Positions 13,664 to 24,000 of a stretch of 25,661 nt of DNA are shown one piece after another (the stretch's first letter is position 1; every line of letters starts with the position of its first letter). Position numbers and translations under genes: made by a program. A model generated the notes under the pieces. It had not been told where the DNA came from, ran no database searches, and worked only from the letters and a program-made list of their open reading frames with translations. The stretch lies in IMG/VR virus record IMGVR_UViG_3300013126_000215, positions 1 through 25,661 of that record. One strand, given 5' to 3'. Origin of the DNA: a virus.

Positions 13664-14086
13664 ATGATTAAAGCTAATAATAATGTTAGAGTAAAATATG
13701 GCGGTACTGTCATCACAGAATACTTAAATGAATTTGAGCTTGCGACCACAATCGCTGAAATTGAAACTACACACCTTGCGTCCACCACCCAAACTTATAT
13801 TCCTTCTATGACGGAATACTCTTTAAGTTTAAGCGGGGATTGGAGGAGTGCTTTTGATACAATCTTTGGTCCTGATGCTATTACTCCAACGTTGAGAACT
13901 GTTGTAATATCTTTTAGTGATGGTAGCGGTAGTGCAGGTAGCGTTGCAATTTATACTTGGACAACTAATGCTTTTATTACTGGCTACAACATTTCTGCAT
14001 CTTCTGGTGATAAAATTACTCATTCTGCAACATTGAGATTGAGTGGAGCACCTACAAGAACAACAGATACTGCTTTACCTGCTTAA
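13664..14086 (+). CDS. Major tail protein 2 (paralogue)
   Basis: This 140-residue protein is built from beta strands with few helices, as expected for a siphovirus tail-tube subunit. AAGGAG precedes the ATG at 13664. An earlier ATG at 13657 stops after four codons, so it is excluded. It shares the LxSTTxxYIPS core with the upstream protein and lacks that protein's C-terminal extension. Position directly before the G/G-T chaperones and tape measure supports the tail-tube role. Which of the two paralogues is the main tube subunit cannot be told. Confidence 0.7.
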   Translation: MIKANNNVRVKYGGTVITEYLNEFELATTIAEIETTHLASTTQTYIPSMTEYSLSLSGDWRSAFDTIFGPDAITPTLRTVVISFSDGSGSAGSVAIYTWTTNAFITGYNISASSGDKITHSATLRLSGAPTRTTDTALPA

Positions 14087-14101
14087 AGAAAGGATTTTTA
14101 A

Positions 14102-14443
14102 GTGAGATATTTTATTGATTTTCCAGAATACACTGACTGTTTTGTTGAGGTTGCTGACCAATGGACGTTGAAAGAAGTAAATGAATTAGCAGCATCAGAC
14201 GAAGAAAGCTATTTTGACATTCTACGTAGAAAAACTTTATCGATTTTACTTCGTGATGTCAATGGGCTTGAATTGAGAGATGTGAGTAAGCTTGATAAAG
14301 ATTTTATTGAAAACATTGATGTTGCTGTTGCTGGATTTCTCGGCACAGTGCTTGTAAAGCACGTTAGAGATAGAAGAAGCCTGGGGGGTTCGAGCGTGCT
14401 TCCACAATCTTCCACATCAGAGCGACAAACAGTGAAGAAGTAA
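14102..14443 (+). CDS. Tail assembly chaperone G
   Basis: This 113-residue product starts at GTG 14102, with GAAAGGA about 8 nt upstream. The N-terminal half is a small domain (RYFIDFPEYTDCFVEVADQW), followed by helices, consistent with a lambda-gpG-like tail assembly chaperone, which wraps the tape-measure protein during tail building. It ends shortly after the slippery run at 14383-14389. Ribosomes that slip back make the longer G-T form. It lies directly before the tape measure, its expected place. Confidence 0.8.
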   Translation: MRYFIDFPEYTDCFVEVADQWTLKEVNELAASDEESYFDILRRKTLSILLRDVNGLELRDVSKLDKDFIENIDVAVAGFLGTVLVKHVRDRRSLGGSSVLPQSSTSERQTVKK

Positions 14444-14736
14444 TCAAAAAAATTGAAGAAAAGGGTATCTCCATTCCACCAATGGGAGATGCCCTTTTTG
14501 ACAATTATTTGCTTCAACATTTTCCAGGTAAAACACTCGAAGAGTTAGACAATATGGATGTTTTACGTTGGATGAGAGCTATGGACGCACGCAATATAGA
14601 TAGTGTGGAAGAAATAAGAAAAGAGCAAATAAAAGGGAAAAAGAAAGCTTCTGACATTCCTGATAAAGTTCTAAAACAATTCCTGCAACATGATGAATTG
14701 TTTGAGGAGTTTGAAAATTATTTAAATGGCAAATAA
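14102..14736 (+). CDS. Tail assembly chaperone G-T, -1 frameshift product
   Basis: The -1 frame is open from 14374 to the stop at 14734-14736 and has no independent need for the ATG at 14482. Read through the slip site it gives a fusion of about 211 residues: 96 from the G frame, then about 115 from the T frame (FERASTIFHIRATNSEEV onward, including MGDALFDNYLLQ). The slip heptamer G GGG GGT (14383-14389) fits the X XXY YYZ rule. The T part is acidic and helical and would bind the tape measure. The T frame overlaps the tape-measure start by 11 bp. Confidence 0.82.
14383..14389 (+). promoter_or_regulatory. -1 slippery site GGGGGGT
   Basis: In the zero frame the codons are CTG GGG GGT. Slipping back one base keeps both glycine tRNAs paired with GGG and GGG. 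The upstream -1 frame is closed by stops at 14365 and 14371 but open from 14374, so the slip must happen in this short interval. No clear downstream hairpin is seen. Confidence 0.8.
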
Positions 14737-17716
14737 TATAACTTTAGTTATACAAGCAAAAGATAATGCAACCAAGGTTCTTTACAATGTTTCAAAGAGC
14801 CTTAATAACCTGTCGGCTGGGAATGCTTCTGCTAGTATAAACAGTTTGAATACTTCTATCATGGGTCTTGCTGGTGCAGCAAACCCATTGTTAGCACTAA
14901 TTGCTACAACTACACAGGTTATTGGTGCTTTTAACGATCTTGCTGTTGCTGGTGCACAATTTGATAGACTTGAAGCTGGTGCAAGTTCCCTTGGTAGACA
15001 ATATGGAATGACATCCCAAGACATTATCAACGCTGTAGACAAAATTACTCAAGGAACATTGAGTCAAAGTAGCATTCTTCAGCAAGCTAATCAGGCAATG
15101 TTGTTGGGTGTTGCGCACTCTGAAGAAGAATTGACAACACTTGCTGCTATTGCAGCTGATAGAGGAAGAAAAATGGGTATCAGCATGGAGAAAGCTTTTT
15201 CCAGCATTGTGCTTGGTGTTGGTCGTCTTTCTCCATTGATTCTTGACAATCTTGGTATTATTCTTGATGCTGATGTTACTTACGCAAAGTATGCTAAAAC
15301 AATTGGAAAAACAGCAGATTCTCTCACTGACATGGAAAAACGTCAGGCTTTATTGAACAGACTTAAAGATGAAATGAAGTCTGTCGGTGAAGTTCCAATG
15401 GATGATAAAACTTCATGGGAAAAGCTTGCTGCATCAATTGATAACGCCACAGCTTCACTTGGTACGTGGATCAATGAGTATTTGAAATTTAATAAGGTTG
15501 TCGATGCTACTGCGGATGCAATCGAAGGTTTTTCTGACAATTTAAATGATACAATGCTTGTTGGTGTAGAAGGTTCAAAAAAAAGGATTGAAGAATTAAC
15601 AATAGAATATCACAAGTTTCAAGGAGAACTTATTGCTATTCAAAGACTTATAGCAACATCTGACCCAAATGATTTTATTGACATTCGTGCATCAGAATCG
15701 ATCTCAGAAGGTATGCCACCAGAGTCTTTTCTTGTTTCACAATTAGAAGCAGAAAAAAAATTAAGAGAAGACATGAAAGGTATTCTTTCAGAACTTACTA
15801 GATTGGAATACGACATTTCTACTATGACTGCCGTAAACCAAAAACAAGAAGAAATGAGATACTATGCAAAAATAAAAACGTTAGAAGTGGCTATCAAAGA
15901 AGAAGAAGAAAATCAAGCAAACATTTTATTACAAGAAAGATGGAACAAGCTTGTCAGTGAATATGCAACACTAAAAAATGTTTCAAAACATGAAGCAGAA
16001 TTACTTGCTCAAGCATTATTTGATGGGCAAGAAATAACGGACGATCTTGTTAGAAGTTTTGGTGCTCTTGTTGGCCGATTGACAGAAGCCGAAAAGAAAG
16101 CCAAAGATATGCAAAATGCAATTGAAGGAATACAAGGTGGCGTTAGAAACGCTGCTATTCAAGCATATATTGCCACAGGATTCAATGAAGATGTCTTAAA
16201 TTTATATCAAGCACAAAAAATGGAATTACAGGGAGCAACAGCAGAATTACAAGTAATGGGCTACTCTGAAGACGAACTAGCATTCAAGGTTGCTAAAGTT
16301 CAAGATGAACATACTTCTGTTTTTGAAGAAATATCAAATAGTGTTAAAGAAACTGAAAAACTTAAGAATGTAACCACCAAAGTTACAGAAGAATATACAA
16401 AATTAGAAGGTATTGTTGGTGGAATTGTTGGTGGATTGTATGAAGACATTGGTGGTGTAAAAGTTGAAGACTTTTTGCCGTATGAAGACGCACCAAACGA
16501 GGCAGCAAGAAGAATTGCTGATGTAATGGTGAAGGGTTTTGACAGTCCTTGGGCATCTTATTTCAAAGATTCTTTTCCTGAGCTTTTTACAAAATACTCT
16601 GACTTGGCTGGTGGAGATGTAAAGAAGGCTGCTGGCCTTCTATTAAAAGACTTTCAGTCTGGTCTTGTTCCAGAACTAATTGATAAAGAGAAAGTCAAAG
16701 ATCTCGCCAAAAGAATGTTTATGGCTGACCAAGCATCAAAAGCAATGGTTGATGAGATTGCTAAAGATTTAGCAAAGGAATTAAACATATCTATCGAGGA
16801 AGCAACAGGTGCTGTATCTTCTGCTGCTGGTGTTAAAAAACCATTGTCTGGTGATGAAATTAAAAAGATTATTAGTGAAACAAAGCTAACACCAACATTT
16901 GATTTAAGTTCATCTAAAAGAGATTTTGAGCAAGCCGCAAAAACTTCTGGGTTTGCTGACCAGAATGGTAAAGTTTTTGTAAATGTAACGGCAATGATAA
17001 ATGAGATTAAAAAGAGCGATGAATTGCCTGCAAGTGCATTTACAATTACAACAGGATTAAAGTTTCCAGAAGAGGATGTGATTCAACTAGCATTAAACAT
17101 TCATTATCCTTCACTTTACTTAAACACAAACTTAAAGATTACAAAAGAAAATCTTGATGGCTTTACTGCAATCTTGAATTCTTTGATGGAAACAAACCCT
17201 GCTTTAATTTACACAAAATTCCAACTGTCGAATATGGCAGATTTTGTGTATCAGACACAAACACTTTTAAACATGCATAAGGTTACATTACCAATTGACT
17301 TTTTGTCTGCTACAGCAGAACAATTTTCAACAATGTTGGCACCATTTGCAGACCAGTTAAAAAGTTCGTTTGAGGGAGAAGGTGGAATCGCAGTCAGTGT
17401 CGCAAAAGCACTTGAAGATTCAATGATGAACAATCAAGACATTCTTGAATTTCAAGGAATTATGTTTGCTGCACACTTTTTCAATGGATTCTCTAATAGT
17501 GGTGTTGGTCGTTCTCTTGCGTTTGAATTGAACAGACAATTAAGTGAATCAGAAAGTTTGATTGAAGTTTCTGGTAAAACATTCGGAGGAAAATGGGGAC
17601 AGTCGTTTTTAGAGATTGTTGGCCGTGACGTTCCGTTTGAATTACTTAAAATTCTTGTAGATCTTGTTACACCGGAAGTCAAAAAGAGAGTAGCAGAGGA
17701 GAAAACAAGACAATGA
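14726..17716 (+). CDS. Tape measure protein
   Basis: This 996-residue protein spans the tail tube, sets its length, and is ejected with the DNA. The N-terminus (NNITLVIQAKDNATKVL) and a hydrophobic segment (about 45-75) are followed by the repeated signature of phage tape measures (KAFSSIVLGVGRLSPLILDN, about 157-176, and KTIGKTADSLTDMEKRQALL, about 191-210). Long helical regions follow, with many Lys/Glu heptads, then a Gly-rich segment (GIVGGIVGGLYEDIGG, about 564-579). At the usual 1.5 angstrom per residue the tail would be near 150 nm. No lysozyme or peptidase domain is visible. It starts inside the end of the T frame and its TGA overlaps the next ATG. Confidence 0.93.
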   Translation: MANNITLVIQAKDNATKVLYNVSKSLNNLSAGNASASINSLNTSIMGLAGAANPLLALIATTTQVIGAFNDLAVAGAQFDRLEAGASSLGRQYGMTSQDIINAVDKITQGTLSQSSILQQANQAMLLGVAHSEEELTTLAAIAADRGRKMGISMEKAFSSIVLGVGRLSPLILDNLGIILDADVTYAKYAKTIGKTADSLTDMEKRQALLNRLKDEMKSVGEVPMDDKTSWEKLAASIDNATASLGTWINEYLKFNKVVDATADAIEGFSDNLNDTMLVGVEGSKKRIEELTIEYHKFQGELIAIQRLIATSDPNDFIDIRASESISEGMPPESFLVSQLEAEKKLREDMKGILSELTRLEYDISTMTAVNQKQEEMRYYAKIKTLEVAIKEEEENQANILLQERWNKLVSEYATLKNVSKHEAELLAQALFDGQEITDDLVRSFGALVGRLTEAEKKAKDMQNAIEGIQGGVRNAAIQAYIATGFNEDVLNLYQAQKMELQGATAELQVMGYSEDELAFKVAKVQDEHTSVFEEISNSVKETEKLKNVTTKVTEEYTKLEGIVGGIVGGLYEDIGGVKVEDFLPYEDAPNEAARRIADVMVKGFDSPWASYFKDSFPELFTKYSDLAGGDVKKAAGLLLKDFQSGLVPELIDKEKVKDLAKRMFMADQASKAMVDEIAKDLAKELNISIEEATGAVSSAAGVKKPLSGDEIKKIISETKLTPTFDLSSSKRDFEQAAKTSGFADQNGKVFVNVTAMINEIKKSDELPASAFTITTGLKFPEEDVIQLALNIHYPSLYLNTNLKITKENLDGFTAILNSLMETNPALIYTKFQLSNMADFVYQTQTLLNMHKVTLPIDFLSATAEQFSTMLAPFADQLKSSFEGEGGIAVSVAKALEDSMMNNQDILEFQGIMFAAHFFNGFSNSGVGRSLAFELNRQLSESESLIEVSGKTFGGKWGQSFLEIVGRDVPFELLKILVDLVTPEVKKRVAEEKTRQ

Positions 17717-18069
17717 CAATTAACGGAACAAATGTTGTAGACCCTTTTGACGTACAAATAACTAGAGCTGAATTGGCATCATTGTCAAGAAGCATAGATG
17801 GCACACAATACGTTGAAAGTTTTAATAGTACACTAGATAAAAATATAAATATCGTTTGTCAATGGAGAACAATTACATCATCAGAAAGAAATACCCTTAA
17901 AACACAATTAGAGAATTGTATTTCTACGGCACGTACTATTGTTTTACCAGATACAAATACAAATTACACAATGAGACTTGCTCCAGAAACTCCAGTAATT
18001 GAGACAATTGTTCGTGTTGCTGGAGGTTGGAGATACAATGTTCAGGCAGCATTTGTTGGTGTTGTATGA
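17713..18069 (+). CDS. Small distal tail protein
   Basis: This 118-residue protein follows the tape measure with an ATGA overlap. It is beta-rich with a central helix (SSERNTLKTQLENCISTA, about 55-72). VDPFDVQITRAELASLSRSI at the start and RVAGGWRYNVQAAFVGVV at the end are patterns of small baseplate or distal-tail proteins. The middle helix flanked by strands resembles tail-tube-like folds, so it may form the ring joining the tube to the hub. The assignment rests on position and secondary-structure pattern. Its stop overlaps the hub gene start (ATGA). Confidence 0.6.
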   Translation: MTINGTNVVDPFDVQITRAELASLSRSIDGTQYVESFNSTLDKNINIVCQWRTITSSERNTLKTQLENCISTARTIVLPDTNTNYTMRLAPETPVIETIVRVAGGWRYNVQAAFVGVV

Positions 18070-19535
18070 CTTCTAAAACACTATCAGTTTTTTTAGGAAT
18101 AGATTGGGCAAACAGTGGAGGAGATGGTACTGATGAAAGTTCACGTATTGAAGAAATTAGTGGAAATGAAAGTCTTTCTGCACCAGATGAGGCAGTTTTT
18201 AGTGAAGGCGGATACATTCCACAGATATCTTTTTCTCTAATAAACACTGATGGAAGGTTCTCAACAAATAATGCTTCCTCGCCAATCTACAATAACATAA
18301 GAGATGGAAACTTTTTTCAAAAGAAGGTTGTTGTAAAACTAACAATCAATTCAACACAGACTGTTATTTTTAGAGGTTCAATCAAGTCACTAGATGAAAC
18401 TTTTGGCACTTACAATAACACAAATACTGTAAAGATTGTTTGTCGTGGTCAAGAAGATATTTACAAGAATGTCAAATTGTCTAGTTCTCTCAATGATTCT
18501 AGGTCAAACTTTCTCACTCAACGAGATGAATCTTTAATTATCAGTTCTATACTGGAAGGTATTGGCATTACAGTCCAACAAATGTCTTTAGACAAAGGAT
18601 TGTTTATCATTCCTTATTTTTGGTTAGACAATGACAGTCCAATAGAAGATTGCTGGAGAATTGCATCAGCATGTGGAGGAAGATTTTATTATAATTCACA
18701 AGATGGAAAGTTTTATTACAAGAATGCTTTTTACTATGCTTCTTTAGGTGCTTCACAAGAAACATTTACTCAAGCAAATGTTGGTTCTGCTATTTTTGAT
18801 GGTGTTGACAAAGATTTAATCAAAAAAGTTAGAGTGACAACAAGAAACAGAAGAATTGGTAAAGTAGATGAAATTTGGTCTAATGATGAGGTGTTTTCTA
18901 TTGCGCCGTATGCAACAAAAATAATTACAGCAGAACTGTCTAACCCTCTGATTACATATACAGGATATGAGTTTAGGCCAACTACATTTAGTGGTTTTTC
19001 GCTTAGCAATGTAACAATTGGTGCTGAATCTTACTCTAACAAGATAGTTTTGACAATATACAATGGCAATACAAACAATAATGTTGCTTATGTTAAAGAA
19101 TTAAAACTTTTTGGGCAATTATTAGAACCATCTGAAACAATTATTTATGAAAGAGAAAGTAATTCTGCTTTCTGGTCAACAAGAAGTGGAAGTGAAAAAT
19201 CTTTATCCTCCAATCCTTACATTCAAACATATGCTCAAGCAAAATCTATTGGTGACATCATTTTTGACAGACAAACAAAGTATAATTCTGTTTTAAGAAT
19301 AAATAATTATCTTGGTAATCAATTTTTGAGAGTTGGAAGTAGAGTAACCGTAAACATTCCTAATCGTGCAAGTGGTGACTTTTTTATTGTTAAAGCAGAC
19401 TGGGCAATCAATTCCAGTGGTCTTAAGCAAAACTTTGAATTATTGTCCCTCTCTGGTATTTACGGACAATCACCAGATTCTTATTTTATTATCGGCACAA
19501 ACAAAACAGCCGACAACAAAAAACTGTTCTACTGA
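18066..19535 (+). CDS. Baseplate hub/minor tail protein
   Basis: This protein has 489 residues from the ATG at 18066, which overlaps the previous stop (ATGA). The frame could reach back to 18027, but those 13 codons overlap the upstream gene and are Cys-rich, so they are left out. The protein shows VFLGIDWANSGG, then ISFSLINTDGRFS (about 61-73), a Tyr-rich middle (RFYYNSQDGKFYYKNAFYY) and a late RVGSRVTVNIPNR, the pattern of siphovirus hub proteins with a gp27-like fold. It would cap the distal tail and carry the fibres. The 3' end lies in a bulged hairpin (19529-19560). Confidence 0.7.
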   Translation: MTSKTLSVFLGIDWANSGGDGTDESSRIEEISGNESLSAPDEAVFSEGGYIPQISFSLINTDGRFSTNNASSPIYNNIRDGNFFQKKVVVKLTINSTQTVIFRGSIKSLDETFGTYNNTNTVKIVCRGQEDIYKNVKLSSSLNDSRSNFLTQRDESLIISSILEGIGITVQQMSLDKGLFIIPYFWLDNDSPIEDCWRIASACGGRFYYNSQDGKFYYKNAFYYASLGASQETFTQANVGSAIFDGVDKDLIKKVRVTTRNRRIGKVDEIWSNDEVFSIAPYATKIITAELSNPLITYTGYEFRPTTFSGFSLSNVTIGAESYSNKIVLTIYNGNTNNNVAYVKELKLFGQLLEPSETIIYERESNSAFWSTRSGSEKSLSSNPYIQTYAQAKSIGDIIFDRQTKYNSVLRINNYLGNQFLRVGSRVTVNIPNRASGDFFIVKADWAINSSGLKQNFELLSLSGIYGQSPDSYFIIGTNKTADNKKLFY

Positions 19536-19560
19536 TAGTGTGTCCGTAACTATTCAGTAG
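19529..19560 (+). other. Bulged hairpin after hub gene
   Basis: CTACTGA-TAGT pairs with ACTA-T-TCAGTAG, leaving one bulged base, in an 11-bp stem with a 9-nt loop. It includes the hub stop codon. A second weak pairing, TGTCC with GGACA, shares part of it. There is no U-run. It may slow ribosomes, process mRNA, or partly end transcription before the fibre genes. Confidence 0.45.
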
Positions 19561-19579
19561 GACAGTGAAAAGGATAATA

Positions 19580-20578
19580 ATGAGAAATTTTATTGCACCA
19601 CCATATTTTCAAAACGGCAATCCATTGAATGCCTATGGTGTCAATCAAATAATTGAAGCAACAAACGCACTTGAAAGTGAATTTTTAGACTTTAAAATGT
19701 TGCGTCCTAAAATGTTGATAAAGGAACGGATGAGATCAATTGATTCTTTAAATGACAGTAAAAATGGTTTTGTTTTACTTAAAAACTTTTCACATTTAAG
19801 GGTTGCTGGAAATTCTACTGATGGAAACGTTATAAGAGTTTATTTAAGAAGAGTAGGAAAAAATAATGTTCAAATAGGTGAAGCTACTACTGCCTCTTCA
19901 GGTTTTGATATTAACATTCATCTAAACAATCTAGATGGAGATACACCAAATGCTGGTGAAATTTACATTATTTATCTTACTTCATCACTTGAAGATATAG
20001 ATACAACAATAAATTATATGTACGAATACAATTTCACTCCAATTACTAAAATTGAAATGTCCACCATAGATGGTCAAACAACTATAGACCAAACACATTT
20101 GAATAAGTTTGTCGACAACATTAGACAATTGCCAGAGCTTGCACCAAGTAATCCACCATTTCGTGGTGTTGGTGGTAGAGTTTCTTGGCCTGTTGGAGCA
20201 AGCAACTACATAAATCAATTTACAAAATGGGAGGGAGTTAGACTTAATAACTTTTTGAGAATGAGATTTAGAACACAAATAGGTTCTGAAAATTTGTCTG
20301 TTAGTTTTTTTATAGACACTTATGAAGGTCAGTTTTCAATTGGAAGTTTTTTTGCAGATTCACTTAAAAGTTATGATTATGTTCTTAACTTTACTACAAG
20401 AGGATGGACGATAACTAATTCAGTAACTGGAGCATCAGTTGGAACTGGAACCGCAGAAAATGGAGTGCAAAATATAGCAAAAGGTACTTTTTATCAATTT
20501 AGAACTACAGCAGAAACAAACTCTACGTCCAGTTATTTTTATGTAGATTATGTTCTAGAAAGTAAGAATCCACTATGA
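19580..20578 (+). CDS. Putative tail/fibre-associated protein
   Basis: This protein has 332 residues from the ATG at 19580. AAAGG lies 7-8 nt upstream, so the GTG at 19565 is not needed. It begins with IAPPYFQNGNPLNAYGVNQI, a typical opening of phage collar- or fibre-type proteins that list positions along the virion. A middle domain includes SHLRVAGNSTDGNVIRVYLR, and the C-terminal part is a beta-sandwich-like region rich in Phe, Thr and Ser (FSIGSFFADSLKSYDYVLNF). It could be an adhesin or fibre-attachment protein. It ends with an ATGA overlap to the next gene. Confidence 0.5.
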   Translation: MRNFIAPPYFQNGNPLNAYGVNQIIEATNALESEFLDFKMLRPKMLIKERMRSIDSLNDSKNGFVLLKNFSHLRVAGNSTDGNVIRVYLRRVGKNNVQIGEATTASSGFDINIHLNNLDGDTPNAGEIYIIYLTSSLEDIDTTINYMYEYNFTPITKIEMSTIDGQTTIDQTHLNKFVDNIRQLPELAPSNPPFRGVGGRVSWPVGASNYINQFTKWEGVRLNNFLRMRFRTQIGSENLSVSFFIDTYEGQFSIGSFFADSLKSYDYVLNFTTRGWTITNSVTGASVGTGTAENGVQNIAKGTFYQFRTTAETNSTSSYFYVDYVLESKNPL

Positions 20579-21015
20579 GTGTAAATACTGTAAACTCTGG
20601 AGATAATGTTGCATTTGGAACATTCAATGATATAAAAACAACACTAGACAATGTTTATACAAATATGACATTTCAGTATTTCAATCATGCTGGACCATCC
20701 TCTTATTTGTACACAAACATTCAAGATGTTGTTGGTGACAATGATTACAACAATGACCCCGAAAGAGAGTCATGTTTAAGTTTTATCAATAAATATAACA
20801 CTTTATTTTTTGCAGTATACGATACAGACCATCTTCCAAAGATAGTTGACCCAACAGGATACAACGAGGATGTCAGTCTTCCAGTAAATACACCATTTGT
20901 TTTAGAAGCATTTGACCTTGAGTCAGTTAGTTGGATTCGTCCTGGTGTGGTTTATCAAGTAAAGCAAGTTTTTTATGCGTTAGAAGTGCAACAAGGAAAT
21001 TATTTATATGGCTAA
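20575..21015 (+). CDS. Hypothetical protein before the tail fibre
   Basis: This 146-residue protein starts in the ATGA overlap with the previous gene. It is acidic and aromatic. The N-terminus ([20 protein letters not shown]) resembles the opening of the upstream neighbour's class, and a later Asp/Asn-rich segment (DNDYNNDPE) could bind metal. It has no membrane segment. Its end overlaps the tail-fibre start by 8 bp, so the two are probably translated together, and it may be a fibre adaptor. I do not recognise a family. Confidence 0.6.
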   Translation: MSVNTVNSGDNVAFGTFNDIKTTLDNVYTNMTFQYFNHAGPSSYLYTNIQDVVGDNDYNNDPERESCLSFINKYNTLFFAVYDTDHLPKIVDPTGYNEDVSLPVNTPFVLEAFDLESVSWIRPGVVYQVKQVFYALEVQQGNYLYG

Positions 21016-24000
21016 GAGCGATTCCGTCTTAAAAATAGAATACAATCCAAAGTCTAAAACTTCAACATCCAATTCTACAGTTTTAACTGTAATTTCTTCT
21101 GGACAAACATCCCCGATAAGTAACCTGTATCTTTTGAGAGACGGAAGTCTATCAATGACAGGCAATCTCAACATGGGATTAAAAAGTATAATCAATGTTG
21201 GGCTTGTAGATGGTGTTGACATTTCCGCACACACTGGAAACAGCAACATTCATATAGATCACTCAACATTATCTGTTGTTGCTGGAAATGGAATGACAGG
21301 TGGTGGAGATTTAACTACAAGTAGAACACTTACACTTGGAACACCAGGAACACTAAATGTAACTAGCACTAACCTAACAACAGGAACAACACACTATCAC
21401 ACAATTACTCACAGTAATAATCCTGAACAATCTGCAACATTGCTGTCTACTAACTCTAGTGGAGAGTTGTCTTTATACAGATTATATGTAACTAACCAAC
21501 TTTTTACACCAACCATTAAAAGTTCTTCTGGTTCAATTGTTTTATCTCCCAATTCTGCAAACGTGCTTCCTGAAGGAAGTGTGTTAAAAGACCTGGGAGA
21601 TTACAACAGAAAATGGCGTTCATTGTATGCAGCAGAATTGATTGTTGAAAATCTTGTTGCACAGAATGTTATTGCTACAATTGGAGGAAGAATTCTTGTT
21701 GCACCTACAACAAAATTGATTGCAGATGTTGCAAGCGTTGCACCTACAATTGACGTAGAGCACAACATTTTTGTTAATGGTGATTACATTTATCTTGCTA
21801 CCGCACCAGGCGGAATAGCACAAATTGAGTCAATGAGAGTAACGTCTGGCCCAACTACAATTACAGGCGGATATAGATTTTCTGTTGACAGAAACGTGGA
21901 TGGCACTCTGGCTAATGCATGGCTTGCTGGAGATGCTGTTGTTTTGTTGAGAGAAGGTTATATTGATATAACTTCTACTTCCACTATATTAAATCATTTA
22001 GGGCCAACGATTGCTATCTACAGTAGAAATTCTACAAACACATGGAATGATTTTAAGGCAACAGTTGCTCAAGGCAACCTTAGAAATTTTGTTGATTACT
22101 CTACAAACGTTTTTGGTATTGGTGTTGGAAACAACCTTACTTTAACTCCAGAAGCAGGCTTTGTTGGCGCTACAGTAGACGCTACAAATGGACTAAGACT
22201 TTTTAACACTCCACTAAAAATGTTTAATGGAATTACTCAAACTGTTGCAATCAATGCATACAATGATATTTGGATAGGTCCAAACAGTAATGACAAAAAA
22301 TTAACGTGGAATGGAACAACATTAACTGTAAATGGTGTAATAAATGTCACTGGCGGCAATGCCGCACTTACAGACTTATCAAATAGTGTTATCAGCACAA
22401 TCATTACTGGAAATAGTATTCAAGTTGGAAGTGGTGCAAAAGATAGTACACTGAATGGATGGAATATCGCTTCTAGCGAGATAGTTGGGCAAGCAACCGG
22501 CGTTGATCAAGTTATTCTTGGAACAGACGGAAAAATTAGTGCTGGTGCTGGTGCAGTGATTTTAAGTTCAATGGGAATGGACTTAGATGCTTATGAAGTT
22601 GGAGTTTTACAACCAGATCCAACAAATAACATTTCTTCTATTGCATGGTGGCCTGATGCATCTTCTGTAAATGTTTTAACAGATAGGCCTGTTGCGAGAA
22701 TATGGGGTGGTAGAGTCGGATCAGCAGACAAATTTATTCAATTAGAGGTTGACCCAGACAATGATGCACCAAAAATGTGGTTACAAGACGGTGGTGTATC
22801 TCAAAGATATTTTTCTTTAAGTAATATAGATATTTTTAGTGGCATTCCAGGATTAAGTGCGAGCACATCTTCTATAAATTTAGGAAACTATCCTGCTAAC
22901 CCTAATTACAATGGAATTGGAATACATTCCAATGTTTTTGCCCAAACAAATTCATTAAGTGTTGGTACACAAGCAAACCCATTTGGTAAAATTTACGCCA
23001 AAGAATTCGTTACTGTAACAATAGGTGGCGTCAAATCATCTATTGGTAGTAGCGGTGCTACATTTTCAACAATCTATGTTGATAATGTAGTTGCATCTTC
23101 TATCACTAGCTCAACACAATTGTCCGGTCAAATTTGGTATTTTGACCAAAATTCTGATATGTATATCAGACACAATTATGCTGGACCAAAAACATTATTC
23201 ATTGCAAACCAGAATGCTTCTAATGTAATGCACTTAGATGTAGAAGGAAACATTACACTTGGAGGTACGGTAGATGGTGTTGATATTGCTTCTCACGCAA
23301 GTAATGTAAACGCACATCACGATCGAGCACATGAGATAGTAAGCGCAAGTGATCATACGGCATCGGGATTAACCGCAGGCCATGTATTGCGTGCAAGTGG
23401 TGCAACAACATTTGCATGGGCACAATTATCACATACAGATTTAAGTAATATCGGCACCAACACGCACACTCAAATTGATACACATATCGGGGCCAGCACT
23501 GGTGTGCACGGTGTGACCGGATCGGTCGTTGGCACATCCGATTCGCAAACACTTACCAATAAAACATTAACAACACCGACAATCGGTGATTTCACAAACG
23601 CAACACACGCACATACTGGAGCAAGTAGTGGAGGAACGATCTCGCATACTTCACTGACTTCACTTAACGCAGACGACCACACTCAATACTATAATCAAAC
23701 AAGAGGTGATGCTAGATATGCATTAAATACAATTACAATAACAGCCGGAGATGGTTTGACTGGAGGAGGAAATCTAACTACAAATAGAACATTAAATGTT
23801 GGTGCTGGAACATTGATTTCTGTTGCAGCAGACAGTGTTAGTTTGTCAAGCGGTAGCGCACAATATCAAATACCTGTCACTGGTGCAACAACATTTAATC
23901 CCAGCTGGACAGCATTGAGTGATTTTGCTGGAAATGGATTAACTTTTTCTAGTGGTGTTTTTGCTGTTGGTGCCGGTAGTGGATTAACTGTTAATTCAGA

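Noticed and set aside
14482-14736. Independent 84-residue gene
   Set aside because: The same frame is open back to 14374 and joins the G gene through a fitting slip site, so it is read as the T part of the G-T fusion.
18027-18065. Upstream extension of the hub gene
   Set aside because: These 13 codons overlap the previous gene and are Cys/Trp-rich; the ATG at 18066 gives the ATGA overlap used throughout this operon.
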